DNA from: Tubiluchus corallicola
Taxonomy: Eukaryota; Priapulida; Priapulimorpha; Priapulimorphida; Tubiluchidae
Direction: 5' to 3'
Assembly: GCA_030141605.1 (NCBI GenBank)
Contig: JAQGDQ010001926.1
Coordinates: 1-20,965 of the forward strand
DNA: 20,965 nucleotides
Every line of letters starts with the position of its first letter. The first letter of the stretch is position 1. Of the stretch, positions 8,979 through 18,000 are shown one piece after another. A model generated the notes under the pieces. The model was not told where the DNA came from. It made no database searches and worked only from the letters and a program-made list of their open reading frames with translations. Position numbers and translations under genes: made by a program.

Positions 8979-10020
8979 CCAAGGGAATACTACTACCAGT
9001 CCAAGGGAATACTACAACTAGTCCAATGGAATAATAGTACTAGTCCAAGGGAATAATACTACTAGTCCAAGGGAATACTACTACTAGTCCAAGGGAATAC
9101 TACTACTAGTCCAAGGGAATACTACTACTAGTCCAAGGGAATACTACTACTAGTCCAAGGGAATACTACTACTAGTCCAAAGAAATAATAGTACTAGTCC
9201 AAGGGAATACTACTACTAGTCCAAGGGAATAATACTACTAGTCCAAGGGAATACTACTACTAGTCCAAGGGAATAATAGCACTAGTCCAAGGGAATACTA
9301 CTACTAGTCCAAGGGAAAAATACTACTAGTCCAAGGGAATAACACTACTAGTCCAAGGGAATAATAGTACTAGTCCAAGGGAATACTACTACTAGTCCAA
9401 GGGAAAAATACTACTAGTCCAAGGGAATAACACTACTAGACCAAGGGAATAATACTACTAGTCCAAGGGAATAATACTACTAGTCCAAAGGAAAACTACT
9501 ACTAGTCCATTGAATAACACTACTAGTCCAAGGGAATAATACTACTAGTCCAAGGGAATAATACTACTAGTCCAAAGGAATACTACTACTAGTCCAAGGG
9601 AATACTACTACTAGTCCAAGGGAATAATAGTACTAGTCCAAGGGAATACTACTACTAGTCCAAGGGAATAATACTACTAGTCCAAGGGAATAACACTACT
9701 AGTCCAAGGGAATAATACTACTAGTCCAAAGGAATACTACTACTAGTCCAAGGGAATACTACTACTAGTTCAAGGGAATAACACTACTAGTCCAAGGGAA
9801 TAATACTACTAGTCCAAGGGAATAATACTACTAGTCCAAAGGAATACTACTACTAGTCCAAGGGAATACTACTACTAGTCCAAGGGAATAATAGTACTAG
9901 TCCAAGGGAATACTACTACTAGTCCAAGGGAATAACACTACTAGTCCAAGGGAATAATACTACTAGTCCAAAGGAATACTACTACTAGTCCAAGGGAATA
10001 CTACTACTAGTTCAAATGAA
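8979..10020. repeat. 22-bp minisatellite, about 47 copies, ACTAGT in nearly every unit
   Basis: Units read CCAAGGGAATACTACTACTA followed by GT, from 8979 to about 10011, with a decayed partial unit after. Almost all are 22 bp; one near 9509 is 21 bp. Variants fall in the middle (TACTAC, TAATAG, TAATAC, TAACAC) while CCAAGGGAA and ACTAGT are conserved. Blocks of the same variant order recur along the array, consistent with higher-order duplication. No gene. Confidence 0.96.
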
Positions 10021-10053
10021 TACAGTCTGGCCCGCGCGGAGTCTCGGCATAGG

Positions 10054-10382
10054 CTTTTTAGTAGGGGTGAGCAATCTCTACCAGAAAGCGAATTCGAATC
10101 GAATCGAATTTGTAACTTTCGAAATTTTCGAAATACCAGTAAAAAGTATCTTACAAAGATCATGCATGTTACTCGATTTTGTCGTAAAACCACTAAAAAT
10201 TTGTTTAAAATTGTGCACAGAAATCACAGCTAAATTATGCTAATTGCACGATGTTTAAATCGTTTTAGTGATAAAGAACACATGTGATTTAAGCGCTGAA
10301 TTGTTCGAATCTACAGTCTCAGGTTCGAATCGAATTCGAACTAAAAAACCAGTTCGAACCGAATTCAGCCCCTACTTTTTAG
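10054..10382. mobile_element. hAT-type MITE, 313 bp, with perfect 8-bp target duplication
   Basis: CTTTTTAG flanks the element on both sides (10054-10061 and 10375-10382). The element runs from 10062 (TAGGGGTGAGCAA) to 10374 (CAGCCCCTA). The reverse complement of the right end is TAGGGGCTGAATTCGG, so the ends match for TAGGGG and then imperfectly. An 8-bp duplication and TAGGGG/CAGGGG-like ends are hallmarks of the hAT superfamily. The interior is rich in TTCGAA/GAATCGAATCG words near both ends, forming a longer imperfect inverted repeat. There is no transposase frame, so it is non-autonomous. Confidence 0.85.
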
Positions 10383-10394
10383 GATGTAAAAATA

Positions 10395-11270
10395 TTTGAT
10401 CATAGGGTCCCTTATATGCGAGATAATTTACCTGGGTTTTTATTACGCGGGACCTGAAGATATCGTTCCTTATAACCGAAAGTCCCTTATAAGCGAGTAC
10501 CTCATATACGAAGATTTTTACATAGCAAAAACGTTACGGAAAATCGGGACTGGTGTTGGTGGTCCCTTATAAGCAAATGTCCCTTATAAGCGAATACGTT
10601 ATATAAGGATTTTTACATAGCAAAAACGTTACGAAAAATCGGGACCGGTGTTGGTGGTCCCTTATAAGCAAATGTCCCTTATAAGCGAATACGTTATATA
10701 CGAAGATTTTTACATAGAAAAAACGTTACGAAAAATCGGGACCGGTGTTGGTGGTCCCTTATAAGCGAGTACCTCATATACGAAGATTTTTACATTGCAA
10801 AAACGTTACGAAAAATCGGGCCCGGTGTTGGTGGTCCCTTATAAGCGAGTACCTCATATACGAAGATTTTTACATTGCAAAAACGTTACGAAAAATCGGG
10901 ACCGGTGTTGGTGGTCCCTTATAAGCGAGTGCGTAATATACGAAGATTTTTACATAGCAAAAACGTTACGAAAAATCGGGACCGGTGTTGGTGGTCCCTT
11001 ATAAGCAAATGTCCCTTATAAGCGAATACGTTATATACGAAGATTTTTACATAGCAAAAACGTTACGAAAAATCGGTACCGGTGTTGATGTCCCTTATAA
11101 GCGAGTTCGTTATATACGAAGATTGTTACATAGCAAAAACGTTACGAAAAATCGGTACCGGTGTTGGTGGTCCCTTATAAGCGAGTACGTTATATACGAA
11201 GATTGTTACATAGCAAAAACGTTACGAAAAATCGGTACCGGTGTTTGTGTCCCTTATAAGCGAGTACCTT
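10395..11270. repeat. 80-bp tandem array with 97-bp variant units, nine copies
   Basis: The landmark ACGTTACG recurs near 10531, 10626, 10723, 10803, 10883, 10963, 11060, 11139 and 11219. Spacing is about 80 bp, or about 97 bp when the CTTATAAG box is doubled (extra CAAATGTCCCTTATAAG). Each unit has TCCCTTATAAGCGAGTAC, TATACGAAGATTTTTACATA and a CGGGACCGGTGTTGG segment. Degenerate copies of the box lead in from about 10405. Open frames of 69 and 99 codons here just read the repeat and are not genes. Confidence 0.94.
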
Positions 11271-11425
11271 TCACCCGAAGTTGACTGTAGTGTAAAACGA
11301 TAAACTGAGAGCCTTATTAATTTTCGGTAATATTAATTTCCCAGTCTAGATAAAATATCAAAACCACTTCAGTTCGAAACTCAATGACGAATTACGTATA
11401 ATTAGCTGGATAATTAACCGTGCAT

Positions 11426-11475
11426 AAAGCACCCCACCCCGGCTGCGTTCTGGGAACATCGGGGGTGGGTGCTTT
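11426..11475. other. GC-rich inverted repeat (hairpin)
   Basis: AAAGCACCCCACCCC (11426-11440) can pair with GGGGGTGGGTGCTTT (11461-11475) at 13 of 15 positions around a 20-base loop. A related word, GGTGGGCGCTTTGGGCAC, appears at 11658-11675, just before the TGAG tract. It may be part of an unrecognised element. Confidence 0.6.
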
Positions 11476-11690
11476 GAGCACATTGCCATTTTCTAGCAAA
11501 ACATGATTTTTATAAAGCCGGGTAACAACAATAATTAACTTAACGAATTACTTCGCTTGCACACCTCGTTTGCGCTGTCCATAATCACAAAATGTATGTG
11601 GAATAAAGCAATATTAACTTGGGGACGTGTCAGTCTGCAATTTTCCTAATATTGGCAGGTGGGCGCTTTGGGCACTGTGGGCGTTATAGG

Positions 11691-11920
11691 GTAAGTAAGT
11701 AAGTGAGTGAGTGAGTGAGTGAGTGAGTGAGTGAGTGAGTAAGTGAGTGAGTGAGTGAGTAGTGAGTGAGTGAGTGAGTGAGTGAGTGAGTGAGTGAGTG
11801 AGTGAGTGAGTGAGTAAATAAGTAACTAAGTGAGTGAGTGAGTGAGTGAGTGAGTGAGTGAGTGAGTGAGTGAGTGAGTGATTGAGTGAGTGATTGAGTG
11901 AGTGAGTGAGTGAGTGAGTG

Positions 11921-11979
<59 letters not shown>
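11691..11979. repeat. (TGAG)n/(TAAG)n tetranucleotide array, about 72 units
   Basis: A GTAAG start, then mostly GTGAG units with a few interruptions (AGTAGTGAG, GTAAATAAGTAACTAA, GATTGAG), then about 17 pure TAAG units up to 11979. On the minus strand it reads as Leu-Thr/Ser-His repeats inside a 154-codon open frame, an artefact of the array. The TAAG end abuts AT-rich sequence containing TTTATTAG, which suggests the array is a minus-strand retroelement tail (see next entry). Confidence 0.95.
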
Positions 11980-12160
11980 CGGTAAGTTTATTAGTTTATC
12001 ACCATTTTTATAATAGCAAAATACATAACTAAGAGATTTATAAACCTGTACAACGTACAATAATATTACAAAGTGCAAAAGTAATTATTGATTAGTGGTG
12101 AAAGGGTGGCAAAAGAACTATGAGTTATCGAGGTCAGCCACCCTCTCAGGATTGTTACTA
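11980..12160 (-). mobile_element. Possible retroelement 3' end, minus strand
   Basis: Read on the minus strand, this stretch runs toward CTAATAAACTTACC and then the (CTTA)n/(CTCA)n array. That resembles the AATAAA-plus-simple-tail ends at 4178-4496 and 19212-19467. I found no clear target duplication: GTTATAGG left of the tail (11682-11689) only loosely matches GTTATCGAGG near 12124. Boundaries and identity are tentative. Confidence 0.35.
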
Positions 12161-14051
12161 ATATAATTAATTAATTAATGCGCATGTACCAGGTAATTAA
12201 AAATTTTCAGATTTTGCATTTAAGACGAATGAAAATTGAGTTATTATACGAATGTTTTAGTTAATAATAAAATAATGTTCAATAATGGGAAAGAAGAGAC
12301 ACACGTGACTATCTTTAAATAATAATTTAACCTTTACGTATTTAAAGTTAATGTTAAGAGGACCAAGAGCCAAAAGAAGAAATAAAAAATTAATTTTTCA
12401 CTTGTAGCTAGCAAAAGCGGATAAACATGTATGTTAAGTCATGAAGAAAAGACTTGAAAGCAAAAGTATCTTAAAATTCTTTAGGATTAGCGTTCATTAT
12501 TACATAATATTAAAGATATACAAAAGGTGTACCTTACCGCCATAACATACATTTGCGCTGCAATGCTTACTGAAGAATTTGTACAGCGTGACGCAAATTA
12601 TCTGCATATAAATGAAGCATGGTAATAACCGTGTTTAAGCGTGTTTAATCAGCAGAAATTAAGATCTGAATATTACAGTAAATATAACATAAATTTACAG
12701 AATAAACGAAAGCACTAGGAACCATAAATTTTATTTGTTGAGACTGTGATATAATAATGTAGAATAATTCTGTAAAGAAAAATTTAAAAGTACGTAGGAG
12801 CCAATGGGTATAGATTACAGTGGTGAAATACAGATTAAATCTCCACTGGTCAGAACAGCATCACGTGACCACCACATCCAGCAGTAGAGACTGTTTTCCG
12901 CAAATCTGCTTCCTGTCAAACATGTGTGTCATGTAATCCGTGTTTTTAAAAAAACTTTTAGATATAGTAAGTTGTTTTCCGTGGTGGCTGTCGTGAGATC
13001 ATGATCTAAATCCGAGTTTGTTTATGGAAATTTATAATTAAATAAACAAAACAATATTTTTCTTTAATGGACGCATGGTCATCTTATTATGGACGCATTA
13101 ATTTTCGCCCTGTATCAAGGTCAAACAGCCAAAAGCATTTTTATTGCAGGAGTTACGTATAATTGCAACATTCGCTGCAAGTCTGCATTACGTTACATTG
13201 CATTATTGAGTTTAAAAAAATTGACGCATAAGCAGTTAAGGGGTCTGTAAGCTCCCAACGGGGGGGGGGGTCCACCAACAAATTTACCTGTATTTAAACA
13301 CATTTTGGAGGCCTCAAATAAGATCTAAATTCTCTTACACAAAGTTCCTCAAACGTGAAAAACTCTGTTTTAATAACTATATTTTACCTACATTTATCTA
13401 GGTAATATTCATTGTATTCTATTGTAATAGTCATATATCTTAAAAGCAAGTTGGTAATACATTGCAAAGACCCATTATTTAAGCTTAATTTATTTAGTGT
13501 CAAGATTATCTACCCAGCAAAATGCGGATTGTCAAACATAAAACTGATTTGAGACTGTTAAGTTTACAGCCCACCCACTGTTCATACAAAATTTAATATG
13601 TTTGCGTGCGTGCTAATTTTTCCCACCAGACGCAGCTAAACGACACATGCAAATTTACTGCATTTTATACCAATTTGCGGTTGCCTGAAGCTATTTCCTC
13701 GGGCAAGTTCACCAGTTTACACTCATTATTGCGCACACAAACAAGCGTTTATGTGTTTCTTGGTTTACTGCTAAATAATTTTATTTAGCCATAAAAAACT
13801 TTTTAATTTAAGCAATTTTGTGGACGTAGGTGCGTATAGATACAAAAAAAACCTATTTTCGTCTCATCTGCAAAACATTCAGGTACAAATAATGCAACTG
13901 CATCAAATAGAAGTTTAGTTTTGAGCCATAAGAGTACTATAATATGTCAGATAACTAAAACATAATTATAAAAAGGTGCCATAATGTTAGTGTAGGTACA
14001 GAGACTCGAAAGTAAATTGTATCCCATTAAACAACACAAATTTGTCAACAT
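12161..14051. other. Long unassigned AT-rich stretch
   Basis: No open frame above about 60 codons, no recognisable domain and no tandem array. Local features are the palindrome TCACGTGA (12861-12868, an E-box), next to an imperfect CAGTGGTG/CTCCACTG inverted pair, and an 11-G homopolymer at 13260-13270. The rest shows nothing I can name. Confidence 0.5.
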
Positions 14052-14606
14052 TTAAAGGAAGACCGGACGATTGTTTAGACTCAATCTCATTTTAATTCAC
14101 TGTATAAAATGTACATTTTCTTGCGCGTAAAAGTTAACAGTTGTTCCTCATATTTGAATAATTAGCTTAGAAAGTTATAAACGGCAACCGAACACAGCTA
14201 TTGCTTACGTCAGAAACTAACCACAGTTTGTGTAATGGCAGGCGTCTTCCCTTGCAAAACAAGGACATTTACATAGGTGTTACAGTACTGTTTAAACGCA
14301 TGAGTCACGAAAAATGGGCTTTACATCATGTGACGTCAGAAACTAACACTGTAGTTCATGATGATGGTTATCGCGGTACCGCCTTCTATTTGTCGGCCAC
14401 GCGAATGTGACAAAAAAGCGCCGCTGCCAATCTTAGTAGATTCACTGAGCCGCGCGTAGCTTTGAAAGTTTAACAAAATTTGAGTATCCGAGGTAATTAT
14501 TATTTAATCTAAGCTTTGATTTAAAATAAGCTATTGTAGTTTTCAATATTTTAGAGCATTCTTTATTCTGAACTCGTGTTTACACAATCATCCGGTTTTC
14601 TTTTAA
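14052..14606 (+). mobile_element. TTAA-flanked MITE, copy 1 (547 bp)
   Basis: Flanked by TTAA at 14052-14055 and 14603-14606. The left end AGGAAGACCGGACGATTG matches the reverse complement of the right end (AAGAAAACCGGATGATTG, 14585-14602), with the similarity continuing to about 27 bp. The same element, inverted, lies at 17455-18000. TTAA target duplication is characteristic of piggyBac-type elements, although the terminal bases here are not the usual CCC. It contains a CRE palindrome (14331-14338) and an internal echo of CGTCAGAAACTAAC (14208 and 14333). No transposase frame. Confidence 0.85.
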
Positions 14607-15059
14607 ATGATAAAACTAATGAAGTAATTGGTGCATGGTTCACCTTCATTTTAGCTATGCAAAACAGTTTTCTCAGTTTTTCTACCATCTCAAAACAGAC
14701 TTTGCCAGTAATTTTGCACTTCTGGGGATTTCCCATCAAATAAACAAACTTATCTAAATCATTCCAATTATTAAAGTTGGCTTCGTATTAATAATAGATT
14801 AGTAACTATAGATTCTATCAAATCAGTACGTTCGGCATGAAAATCATTATTCGTGATCGCGACTTTAAAGTGATTTTACTGATTACGTGAGGCGTTTCGT
14901 ACACTTTTATTTACAAAATTGTTGCAATATTTTTCCTGAACGTTGAAATAAGACTAACTTTTTCAAATGCTTGATGTTTCCTTTAATAAACGTGCGGTAG
15001 AACAGTGAATAAAGCTAAAATATATCCAACATATTACGAGACCTTTCTTTTCCACTAAG
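14607..15059. other. Unassigned AT-rich stretch
   Basis: No repeat, domain or exon recognised. Its right end is the pyrimidine tract CCTTTCTTTTCCACTAAG (15042-15059), which could serve as the acceptor for the exon candidate that follows. Confidence 0.4.
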
Positions 15060-15360
15060 ACGCGACTTTTTGAAATGCCTCAATTCAGCAAGTTTGGAGC
15101 TGGTGCTGATTTGCTGCTTGCCACTATTAGAGAAGTTAAGAAGTCTGTGTTCCGTGTGTCATATATAACAGGTGACTGTGATTGTAATTAAGAACTGTGA
15201 CTCAAAAAAATAATCTCTGCATTAAAGTGTTACTGATACTTTGGTGCATTTCTTCACAGATGTGATAATTCATGGTTTATTGGTTACAAAAACATTACAA
15301 ATTACAATTACACGCTTGTATAATTGTAACGATCAAGATTTACAACTTGTATTTTTGTAA
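15060..15360 (+). CDS. Candidate two-exon small gene or gene fragment, unknown product
   Basis: Exon A spans 15060-15171 and exon B spans 15260-15360, separated by an 88-bp intron (GTGACT...TTCTTCACAG). Exon A is open throughout. An ATG at 15075 with A at -3 starts MPQFSKFGAGADLLLATI, continuing REVKKSVFRVSYIT, and it ends in phase 1. Joining G15171 to AT at 15260 gives GAT (Asp), and the frame stays open for 33 more codons (VIIHGLLVTKTLQITITRLY, then NCNDQDLQLVFL) to TAA. From the ATG the protein would be 65 aa. An upstream acceptor-like tract ends at 15059, so exon A could also be internal. No family is recognised. The second exon is AT-rich and may be chance; the donor is weak. Confidence 0.27.
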
Positions 15361-15896
15361 AAATCGCCTTTTTCACGTGTCAATGTATTTTTGTGGTTGC
15401 AATCTAAGCTGTCTTTTTGTGCTTCTGCTAATTTCCTTTATGTCTTAAGTAACAATGTTTGTACAATTTTTGTGTATGTTTACATTTGTATTTGTATGTG
15501 TATATTTGCAAACTTTTAATTAGTGTCCTTCTTGTATTTGTTTTTCTTAGTTTTAACTCTGAAGCCACCAATCAGGATCTTCTTGTAAACATTTGCTCAA
15601 CCAAGTTACCCGAAGAAATATATTTTCTTATCTTCGTAATTATCTTAATCTTAACTGACAGGCTTAAATAGACAACAGACAGCTACAGTATGGTTTATGT
15701 CTCTATAAAAAAGCCTGTTTACAGGAAGGATACGATAAGAGGTCCTCATTTGAATTACACTTACACGTTACCGTACCATGTTACCATATGCCTACCATGT
15801 TACAACAGTGTTGCTAACAAAAATAAAAATAATAATTTAGCATGGCCATTTCAGTTAATAACCATCAAGAAAATATATGAATGCAACATGATATTT
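15361..15896. other. Unassigned AT-rich stretch
   Basis: Short open frames (about 70 codons at 15459-15671 and 15690-15911) are hydrophobic or AT-driven and show no family resemblance. TTTTTCTTAG at 15541-15550 resembles an acceptor, but its frame does not fit the upstream candidate exon A. Confidence 0.4.
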
Positions 15897-16226
15897 TCAA
15901 GGATTTTTTGACCCAAAACGTTGCAAATGACACTGATTGTACGTAGAATTAATTTTCACTTGAACAGAACTGTAAAGGTCTATAGAACGAACTATTGCTC
16001 GTGAAAATGGTGGTATACAAAGTCTTACACGTTTAACCTTGTGCATTAAATGAGGTACGTTTTTGTTCACTACCACTTGTACACTGTAAGTTGGCAGCGA
16101 AAATAATTTAGCGGAGCCTCGAATTTGCCTTGAAACTTGAAAGCATCCGCTGAAAGCTGACTGCCCGCCAAGATGAACATAACCATCAGGCGGCAGCGTC
16201 AATACGAGCGCAATTTTGTAATGCAT
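15897..16226 (-). CDS. 109-aa open frame, unknown
   Basis: Begins at ATG 16226-16224 (MHYKIALVLTLPPDGYVHLG) and ends at a TGA just inside 15897. At 109 codons it is the longest frame in the window that does not arise from a repeat or from base-composition bias, and its residue mix (Pro, Gly, Val, Arg, Ser) looks more protein-like than the AT-driven frames. No signal peptide is obvious, though the start IALVLTL is hydrophobic for 7 residues. No family is recognised. A TCACGTGA site lies 15 bp upstream of its ATG, and a possible exon in the opposite direction starts beyond it. It could be a random frame. Confidence 0.2.
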   Translation of the reverse strand: MHYKIALVLTLPPDGYVHLGGQSAFSGCFQVSRQIRGSAKLFSLPTYSVQVVVNKNVPHLMHKVKRVRLCIPPFSRAIVRSIDLYSSVQVKINSTYNQCHLQRFGSKNP

Positions 16227-16240
16227 ATATCGCCTGCTAG

Positions 16241-16248
16241 TCACGTGA
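16241..16248. promoter_or_regulatory. Palindromic E-box TCACGTGA
   Basis: Perfect 8-bp palindrome containing CACGTG, a known binding site for Myc/Max, USF and MITF-type bHLH proteins. It sits between the minus-strand 109-aa frame and the possible plus-strand 5' exon, a position that would suit a bidirectional promoter. Function is inferred from the motif only; a second copy lies at 12861. Confidence 0.3.
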
Positions 16249-16259
16249 TTTCATACCCC

Positions 16260-16415
16260 TGTACAGACCGTGCAGGGAGCAGCTATAGCCAGCTATAGCA
16301 GTTAGTTGGTGCTGTTGGTGTTGGTTTTTGCTGACATTTCTCGTTACATTTGCTGCGAATTTGGACGAATTTGGAGTGTGAAATTTCTGTAGAGGATACT
16401 GCATTATAAAGGCAG
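16260..16415 (+). other. Possible non-coding 5' exon of a plus-strand gene
   Basis: The sequence ends in GGCAG followed by GTACGT (donor at 16416), and 77 bp later TTTGCAG (to 16492) could be an acceptor. It precedes AACATGG, a good initiation context, with ATG at 16498. That frame (MAAIIACGVSCISCERY) stops at 16551 unless a donor such as GTTAGT at 16522 is used. The following kilobase is G/T-skewed, as in some first introns. Near the start, GCTATAGCCAGCTATAGC is a short direct duplication. All of this is circumstantial. Confidence 0.2.
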
Positions 16416-17454
16416 GTACGTGGGTGCATGTGTTAGTATCTTTGCCTTAGTTTTGACGTGTAATTTTCGTGAAAAGGTCAGCATATTTGCAGGCAACATG
16501 GCCGCTATTATAGCTTGTGGGGTTAGTTGTATCAGCTGCGAGAGATATTAGTTTTATTCTGCTCAGCGAAGTGAAAATTTCTGCGTTTTGATTTTGACGG
16601 ATTACTAATGAAATGAGGAGTGCAGTTATTGCCTAGTTTCTGCACAACTGTGTGCAATAGGTCGAATTTTGTTCACGATTGTCTCTGTTTTTCTGGAGAG
16701 CTGATCAGCGCTTATTTATGACAGATTATAGCCGCATTAGGATCGACTTATGTTATGATCAAATTATGGTGCTCTGAAATGATCGTGCAGCTGTGTTTTT
16801 ATGATGCAAGCTTTGGGAGAAAGGGGAAAATTTGAAAAGAGGGTTTTTGACAGCAGATTTTTATCAGGATTCGTGGTTGTAGGTGTAGCTTTATTTCGGG
16901 AGCTTTAGCGTAGGCCAGACGTAAAAATTATTGTTCTTTATTGAGGTTAATATCTTAAACACAAAGTTTGATTTAGATTTCGTGTTATTATGAACAAGTA
17001 ACATACTGATTTGGGATTTGTAATAAGGAAACGGAAACGAAAAATTCTTTAACGTTTGGAAGTTACGAACTTAAAACCCAATGCAGATCGTTAGAATTAT
17101 TCATTGCTGGGAGTGCACTCGTATACTTTACGCTTTGAAGTGCAACCCCATTGCAACGCATGTGTAATAATGATACTGTTCCTAAATTGCCAAGCAGGTG
17201 TTTTTCATACTTACTAGAAAGAGAAAAGTCTGGAAAAACGGAATTGCGACAGCTAACAGGCTTTTGGTAAGGTGCATGACAGATCGGGGAATACCGTGAG
17301 CGAGCAATTACTGTTAATAAAATTACGTACGACTCGGAAATAGGGATTAGTTTAGTATTCCCGGATTTTTAATGATAAAGTTGCATTATTAGTCCTAGGC
17401 TGAGCAAAACGTTGATTTGCAGTTTGTAGCAGAGAAACGGAACGGAGAATTTCT
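16416..17454. other. Unassigned stretch, G/T-skewed on the plus strand
   Basis: No clear exon beyond the weak candidate at 16498. A loose direct repeat links about 17008-17055 with 17410-17458 (both holding a TGATTTG, GAAACGG, AATTTCTTTAA-type series). The second copy runs into the TTAA at the edge of MITE copy 2. Confidence 0.4.
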
Positions 17455-18000
17455 TTAAAGGAAAACCTGACGATTGTGTAAACTCTAGTTCAGAATAAAG
17501 AATGCTCTAAAATATTGAAAACTACAATAGCTGTTTTTAAATCAAAGCTTAGATTAAATAATAACTACCTCGGATACTCAAATTTCGTTAAACTTTCAAA
17601 ACTACGCGAGGCTCAGTGAATCTACTAAGATTGGCACCGGCGCCTTTTTGTCGCATTCGCGCGGGGGCCGTCAAATAGAAGGCGGTACCGTGATAACCGT
17701 CATCATGAACTGCAGTGTTTGTTGCTGACGTCATATGACGTAGAGTCCATTTTCGTGACATGCGTTTAAGCAGTACTGTAACACTTATGCAAATGTGCTT
17801 GATGCGCAAGGGAAGATGCTGTTATTGCACAAACTGTGGTTAGTTTTTGACGTAAGCAACAGCTGTGTTCAGTTGCCGTTAACTTTCTAAGCTAATTATT
17901 TAAGTGTATGAAACAATTGCTAACTTTTGTAAGCAAAAAATGTATATTTTGGACAGTAAATTAAAATAACATTGAGTCTAAACAATTGTTAGGTCTTTAA
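17455..18000 (-). mobile_element. TTAA-flanked MITE, copy 2 (538 bp), inverted relative to copy 1
   Basis: Flanked by TTAA at 17455-17458 and 17997-18000. Its reverse complement aligns with 14056-14602 along the whole length: shared blocks include TTAGCTTAGAAAGTT, GTTCATGATGA, CGGTACCGCCTTCTATTTG, CAATCTTAGTAGATTCAC and GAGTATCCGAGGTA. Its right terminal repeat has a 4-bp deletion relative to the left. The CRE palindrome is kept at 17726-17733. Substitutions and small indels relative to copy 1 mark both as old insertions. Both copies having TTAA at both ends supports the boundary call. Confidence 0.85.

Noticed and set aside
8979-10020. CRISPR-like regular repeat array
   Set aside because: Units are contiguous 22-bp tandem copies without unique spacers, in a eukaryotic context.
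10795-11284. Two overlapping plus-strand frames of 69 and 99 codons
   Set aside because: They read successive units of the 80-bp array; the unit length is not a multiple of three, so the peptide changes frame from unit to unit.
11614-12078. 154-residue minus-strand frame with Leu-Thr-His-Ser repeats
   Set aside because: Translation of the TGAG/TAAG tetranucleotide array with short AT-rich flanks.
15541-15671. Third exon continuing the 15060-15360 candidate (TTTTTCTTAG acceptor)
   Set aside because: Its open frame needs two bases from the previous exon whereas exon A supplies one, so the phases do not match.
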